NCBI GenBank assembly: GCA_963821025.1
Contig: CAWGCG010000003.1
Span: 930,001-994,000, forward strand
DNA: 64,000 nucleotides
DNA from: WHSW01 sp963821025
GTDB taxonomy: Bacteria > Actinomycetota > Thermoleophilia > Solirubrobacterales > 70-9
Reading direction: 5' to 3'
This document shows positions 61,381 through 64,000 of the stretch, piece after piece (within the stretch, counting starts at the first letter, position 1; each line of letters begins with the position of its first letter). The notes below the pieces were generated by a model, which saw only the letters and a program-made list of their open reading frames with translations, did not search any database and had not been told where the DNA came from. The translations under genes and the position numbers were made by a program.

Positions 61381-62024
61381 CGCGTCGCCACCCGCGACTC
61401 GGGCAACTCGACCCCCGCGGCGGCGGCGAAGGCGGCCATCAGCCCGGCATCCTTGATCCCGGGGGCGGCCTCGACCCCGCTGGCGACGTCGACGGCCGCG
61501 GGCCGGGTTACCGCGATCGCCTCGGCGACGTTGTCGGGGGTGAGCCCGCCGGCGACGATCGCCGGCACCCCGAGGCGCCGGTTGGCGACCAGATCCCAAT
61601 CGAAGCTCTCCCCGCTGCCGCCCGGGCTCTCGGGCGCGTGGGCGTCAAACAGGTGGTAGTCGGTGCGGAAGGCCTCGGCGGCGATCACGGCGGCGAGGCT
61701 GCGCACCCTGATCGCCTTGATCACCTTGCAACCCGTCCGGCGGGCGACCTCGCGGCAGAAGTCCGGGCCCTCGTCGCCGTGCAGCTGGACGATCGACAGC
61801 GACTCGTCCTCGGCGGCGCGGGCGATCTGGTCGAGGCCGGCGTTGACGAAAACCCCGGCGACCTCGACCCGGCGCCTGAGCTCGGCGCTGATCTCGATCG
61901 CGATTTGGGGGTCGCAGCGGCGCCGGCTGTGCTCCCAGTGGTTGAGCCCGATCGCCCAGGCGCCGACCCGGACCGCCTCGCGCGCGTCCTCGACCCGGGT
62001 GATGCCGCAGAACTTGACCTTCAT
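61377..62024 (-). CDS. trpF: phosphoribosylanthranilate isomerase
   Basis: Isomerises phosphoribosylanthranilate in tryptophan synthesis. The 215-residue barrel starts KVKFCGITRVEDAREAVRVGA with the catalytic Cys6, has VGVFVN-like VAGVFVNAGLDQIA, IVQLHGDE, HLFDAHAPESPGGSGESFDWDL with the catalytic Asp, and VAGGLTPDNVAEAI plus VDVASGVEAAPGIKDAG for phosphate. The segment after strand 2 reads GLNHWEHSRRR instead of the common GFIFYPKSPR type, a noticeable but local change. First gene of the leftward trpF-trpB-trpA group; trpC, trpD and trpE are not present. Confidence 0.95.
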
Positions 62025-62055
62025 CGTGAAAACACGATGGCAGAATGGCTCGGCG

Positions 62056-63399
62056 ATGAACGAAAGCGGTGAGCTCGAGGCCGAGGTGCAGAGGATCGGC
62101 CGTCAGCTCGCCGACCTTTTTCCCTCCCCGGGGCGCCATCCGGTGCGCTCGCTCGACCAAAAGGCGATGCAACTCGCCGCCGAGGACGAGCAGATGCGCG
62201 CGGCCCTGTTCCGGCTCGTCGACGTAACCCCCGCCTGTCACTCGCTCGACGACCTCGCCTCGCATCTGAGCGGGTATCTGGGGCAGATCCCTGAACGGTC
62301 GCAACCGCTCGGCGTCGCGATGCGGATGGCCGACAGCGCCCCCGGTCGAAAGGCGCTCGGCGCGGCGACCGCCGCCGCGGTACGCCACATGGCCCACCGG
62401 TTCATCGTCGGTGAGTCCCCCGCGGCCGCCCTGCCAGGGATCGAGTCGCTCTGGCGCGACGGGATCGCCACCTCGGTCGACCTGCTCGGCGAGGCCACCG
62501 TGACCCCGGCCGAGGCCGACCGCTACGCGGAGCGCTGCCTCGAGGCGCTGGCGACGCTCGCCGAGGCAGCGCGCAAGTGGCCCGAGCGCCCGCGGCTGGA
62601 GCGCGACTCGCGCGGCACGGTCCCGCGAGTCAACCTCTCGGTGAAGGTGACGGCACTGACCCCGCTGATGCGGCCCGAGGCGCCCGAGCTCGGACGCGAC
62701 GACGCCGCCGAGCGGATGCGCCCGCTGCTGCGGCGCGCAAACGAGCTCGGCGCCCATCTGCACGTCGACATGGAATCGGTCGACTCGCTCGAGACGACGC
62801 TCGAGCTGGTGCTCGGCGTACTCGCCGAGCCCGAGTTTCACGACGGCCCGTCGTCGGGCGTCGTCCTGCAGGCCTACCTGCGCGACTCGCCGTCTCAGCT
62901 CGAGCGGCTGCTCGAATGGGCGAGAGCCTGCGAGCGCCGCGTCCCGCTGGTGGTTCGGCTGGTCAAGGGCGCCTACTGGGACCACGAGATCGTCGAGGCG
63001 CGACAGCACGGCTGGCGACCGCCGGTGTTCGAGCGCAAGGCCGACTGCGACCGCAACTTCGAGGCGCTGACGCGCCGGTTGCTCGACGCGCGACCGCTGG
63101 TCCGGGTGAAGGTCGGCTCCCACAACCTGCGCTCGGTTGCCCATGCGATCGCCTACAACCGGCTCGGCGGCGGCGCCGACTCAGATCTCGAGCTGCAGGT
63201 GCTCCGTGGGCTCGGCGACGAGCTCGCCGAAGCGCTGCTGGCCGCTGAGCTGCGGGTGCGCTCCTACTCGCCGGTCGGCGACCTGGTCGCCGGGATGGCC
63301 TACCTCGTTCGCCGGCTGCTCGAGAACACGTCGAACGACTCGTTCCTGCGCGCTCACGCGCAGGGAGCGCCGGTCGAGCAGCTGCTGGCGGCACCATGA
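62056..63399 (+). CDS. proline dehydrogenase
   Basis: Oxidises proline to pyrroline-5-carboxylate with FAD. The 447-residue protein has an N-terminal helical region, then the PRODH barrel: RVNLSVKVTALTPLM, AHLHVDMESVDSLETTLELV, LQAYLRDSPSQLERLLEWA, VRLVKGAYWDHEIVEARQHG, VRVKVGSHNLRSVAHAIAYN, and LRVRSYSPVGDLVAGMAYLVRRLLENTSNDSFLRAH, which closes with the family's active-site Arg/Glu patterns. It looks like the N-terminal half of bifunctional PutA, encoded separately. ATG at 62056, 31 bases from divergent trpF. Its TGA overlaps the next gene. Confidence 0.94.
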   Translation: MNESGELEAEVQRIGRQLADLFPSPGRHPVRSLDQKAMQLAAEDEQMRAALFRLVDVTPACHSLDDLASHLSGYLGQIPERSQPLGVAMRMADSAPGRKALGAATAAAVRHMAHRFIVGESPAAALPGIESLWRDGIATSVDLLGEATVTPAEADRYAERCLEALATLAEAARKWPERPRLERDSRGTVPRVNLSVKVTALTPLMRPEAPELGRDDAAERMRPLLRRANELGAHLHVDMESVDSLETTLELVLGVLAEPEFHDGPSSGVVLQAYLRDSPSQLERLLEWARACERRVPLVVRLVKGAYWDHEIVEARQHGWRPPVFERKADCDRNFEALTRRLLDARPLVRVKVGSHNLRSVAHAIAYNRLGGGADSDLELQVLRGLGDELAEALLAAELRVRSYSPVGDLVAGMAYLVRRLLENTSNDSFLRAHAQGAPVEQLLAAP

Positions 63400-64000
63400 G
63401 TTTCGCCAACGAGCCGACCCTGGAGTTGCGGCGCGCCGACGTCCGCGACGAGCTCCTCGCCGCGCTGCGCGCTTTGGAGCCGAGCCTGCCGCTGTCAGTG
63501 CCGATGCTGATCGGTGGCGAGCCCGTCGGCGGTCGGGAGTTCGAGTCGACAGATCCCGGCACCCCGTCGCGGTTGGTCGCCAGAGCCGCTCGCGCCGGCG
63601 ACTCAGATGCCGGCGCGGCGATCGCTGCGGCAGAGCGCGGCCATCGTCATTGGGCCGGGCGCCCGGCCGCCGCCCGCGCCCAGTGCCTGGAGGAGGCCGC
63701 GGCGACCCTGCGTCGTCGGCGCGCGGAGCTCGCGGCGCTCGAGGTGCGCGAGTGCGCGAAGCCCTGGCGCGAGGCCGATGCCGACGTCTGCGAGGCGATC
63801 GACTTCCTCACCTACTACGCCCGCGGCGCGGTTGACCTCGAGCGCGGCCCCGAGCTGCTTCAGGCACCGGGCGAGCGCAACACGTTGCAGCGCCGCGCTC
63901 GCGGGGTCGCCGCGGTGATCGCGCCCTGGAACTTTCCGCTCGCGATCCCGACGGGGATGACCGCCGCCGCGCTCGCCGTCGGCAACGCGGTGATCCTGAA
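63396..64000 (+). CDS. delta-1-pyrroline-5-carboxylate dehydrogenase (cut by window end)
   Basis: The first 201 codons of an aldehyde dehydrogenase family protein, continuing past base 64000. After an N-terminal arm (PLSVPMLIGGEPVGGREFESTDP), it has AGAAIAAAERGHRHWAGRPAAARAQCLEEAAATLRRRR, ALEVRECAKPWREADADVCEAIDFLTYYARGAV, and GVAAVIAPWNFPLAIPTGMTAAALAVGNAVIL, the NAD-binding start of the PutA C-terminal half. It oxidises the semialdehyde made by the preceding enzyme to glutamate. ATG at 63396 overlaps the proline dehydrogenase TGA. The catalytic Cys lies outside the window. Confidence 0.9.
   Translation, partial: MSFANEPTLELRRADVRDELLAALRALEPSLPLSVPMLIGGEPVGGREFESTDPGTPSRLVARAARAGDSDAGAAIAAAERGHRHWAGRPAAARAQCLEEAAATLRRRRAELAALEVRECAKPWREADADVCEAIDFLTYYARGAVDLERGPELLQAPGERNTLQRRARGVAAVIAPWNFPLAIPTGMTAAALAVGNAVIL

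Noticed and set aside
61663..63399. Longer start for proline dehydrogenase
   Set aside because: The extra 131 residues overlap trpF on the other strand and have no family features. ATG at 62056 is adequate.

Overview
The window is 64 kb of very GC-rich DNA with dense, mostly overlapping genes, many GTG/TTG starts and GTGA/ATGA/TTGA start-stop overlaps. Gene content and protein style (type 4 UDG, DUF2520 beside panC, ACT-malic enzyme, GGED-type phosphofructokinase, GTG-rich operons) suggest a high-GC actinobacterium, most likely of the Thermoleophilia (Solirubrobacterales-like). That placement is inference, because no rRNA or tRNA gene was seen. About 59 protein genes are supported, two of them cut by the window edges.

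1-26 kb is a housekeeping region. It holds the t6A genes tsaD (partial), rimI, tsaB and tsaE beside a uracil-DNA glycosylase. A DUF2520-panC-panB pantothenate operon follows, with the decayed 3' end of an IS481-type transposase behind it, then a CorA-like channel. Next comes a long minus-strand series: DUF1028, a lipoprotein, a hexapeptide acyltransferase, DUF72, uvrA, a coiled-coil/proline-rich protein of unknown function, uvrB, membrane proteins, a lytic transglycosylase, coaE, rpsA and a Bax-inhibitor-like protein. It ends with a geranylgeranyl-reductase-like flavoprotein and a small DMT transporter.

26-48 kb is an accessory catabolic island of 21 genes and the most distinctive part of the window. 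It has one XRE-cupin regulator and a NitT/TauT-type ABC importer split over two operons 8 kb apart (ATPase in one; two permeases, a binding lipoprotein and a small lipoprotein in the other). It also has an MFS carrier, three ACMSD-type amidohydrolases, two M24 (creatinase/DddP-type) hydrolases, two D-2-hydroxyacid dehydrogenases, an SDR, a Gfo/Idh oxidoreductase, an HMGL-type lyase, a tandem dimeric alpha/beta-barrel protein, a ThDP enzyme resembling 2-ketoarginine decarboxylase and an agmatinase/guanidinobutyrase-type ureohydrolase. Six intergenic sites fit an imperfect dyad TAG-N5-CTA, usually continuing AACG and often overlapping a -10 box. The two importer operons share an almost identical promoter block. 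The island therefore looks like one regulon for an imported nitrogenous organic acid, possibly a guanidino compound. The substrate is not proven.

48-51 kb is a signalling group: a short leader ORF, an ECF-type sigma factor with a long Gly/Ser-repeat tail, a convergent Ser/Thr kinase with altered motifs and a membrane protein built of acidic and Thr-rich repeats.

51-64 kb returns to core metabolism: polA, an ACT-domain malic enzyme, a TIGR01777-type SDR, a LivK-like lipoprotein, a predicted pyrophosphate-dependent phosphofructokinase, an unknown gene, a small membrane protein, trpF-trpB-trpA, and divergently a split proline catabolic pair (proline dehydrogenase and a truncated P5C dehydrogenase). 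A short sequence recurs inside uvrA and trpB as an in-frame insert, and a 21-bp-arm inverted repeat lies between the divergent polA and malic enzyme genes.
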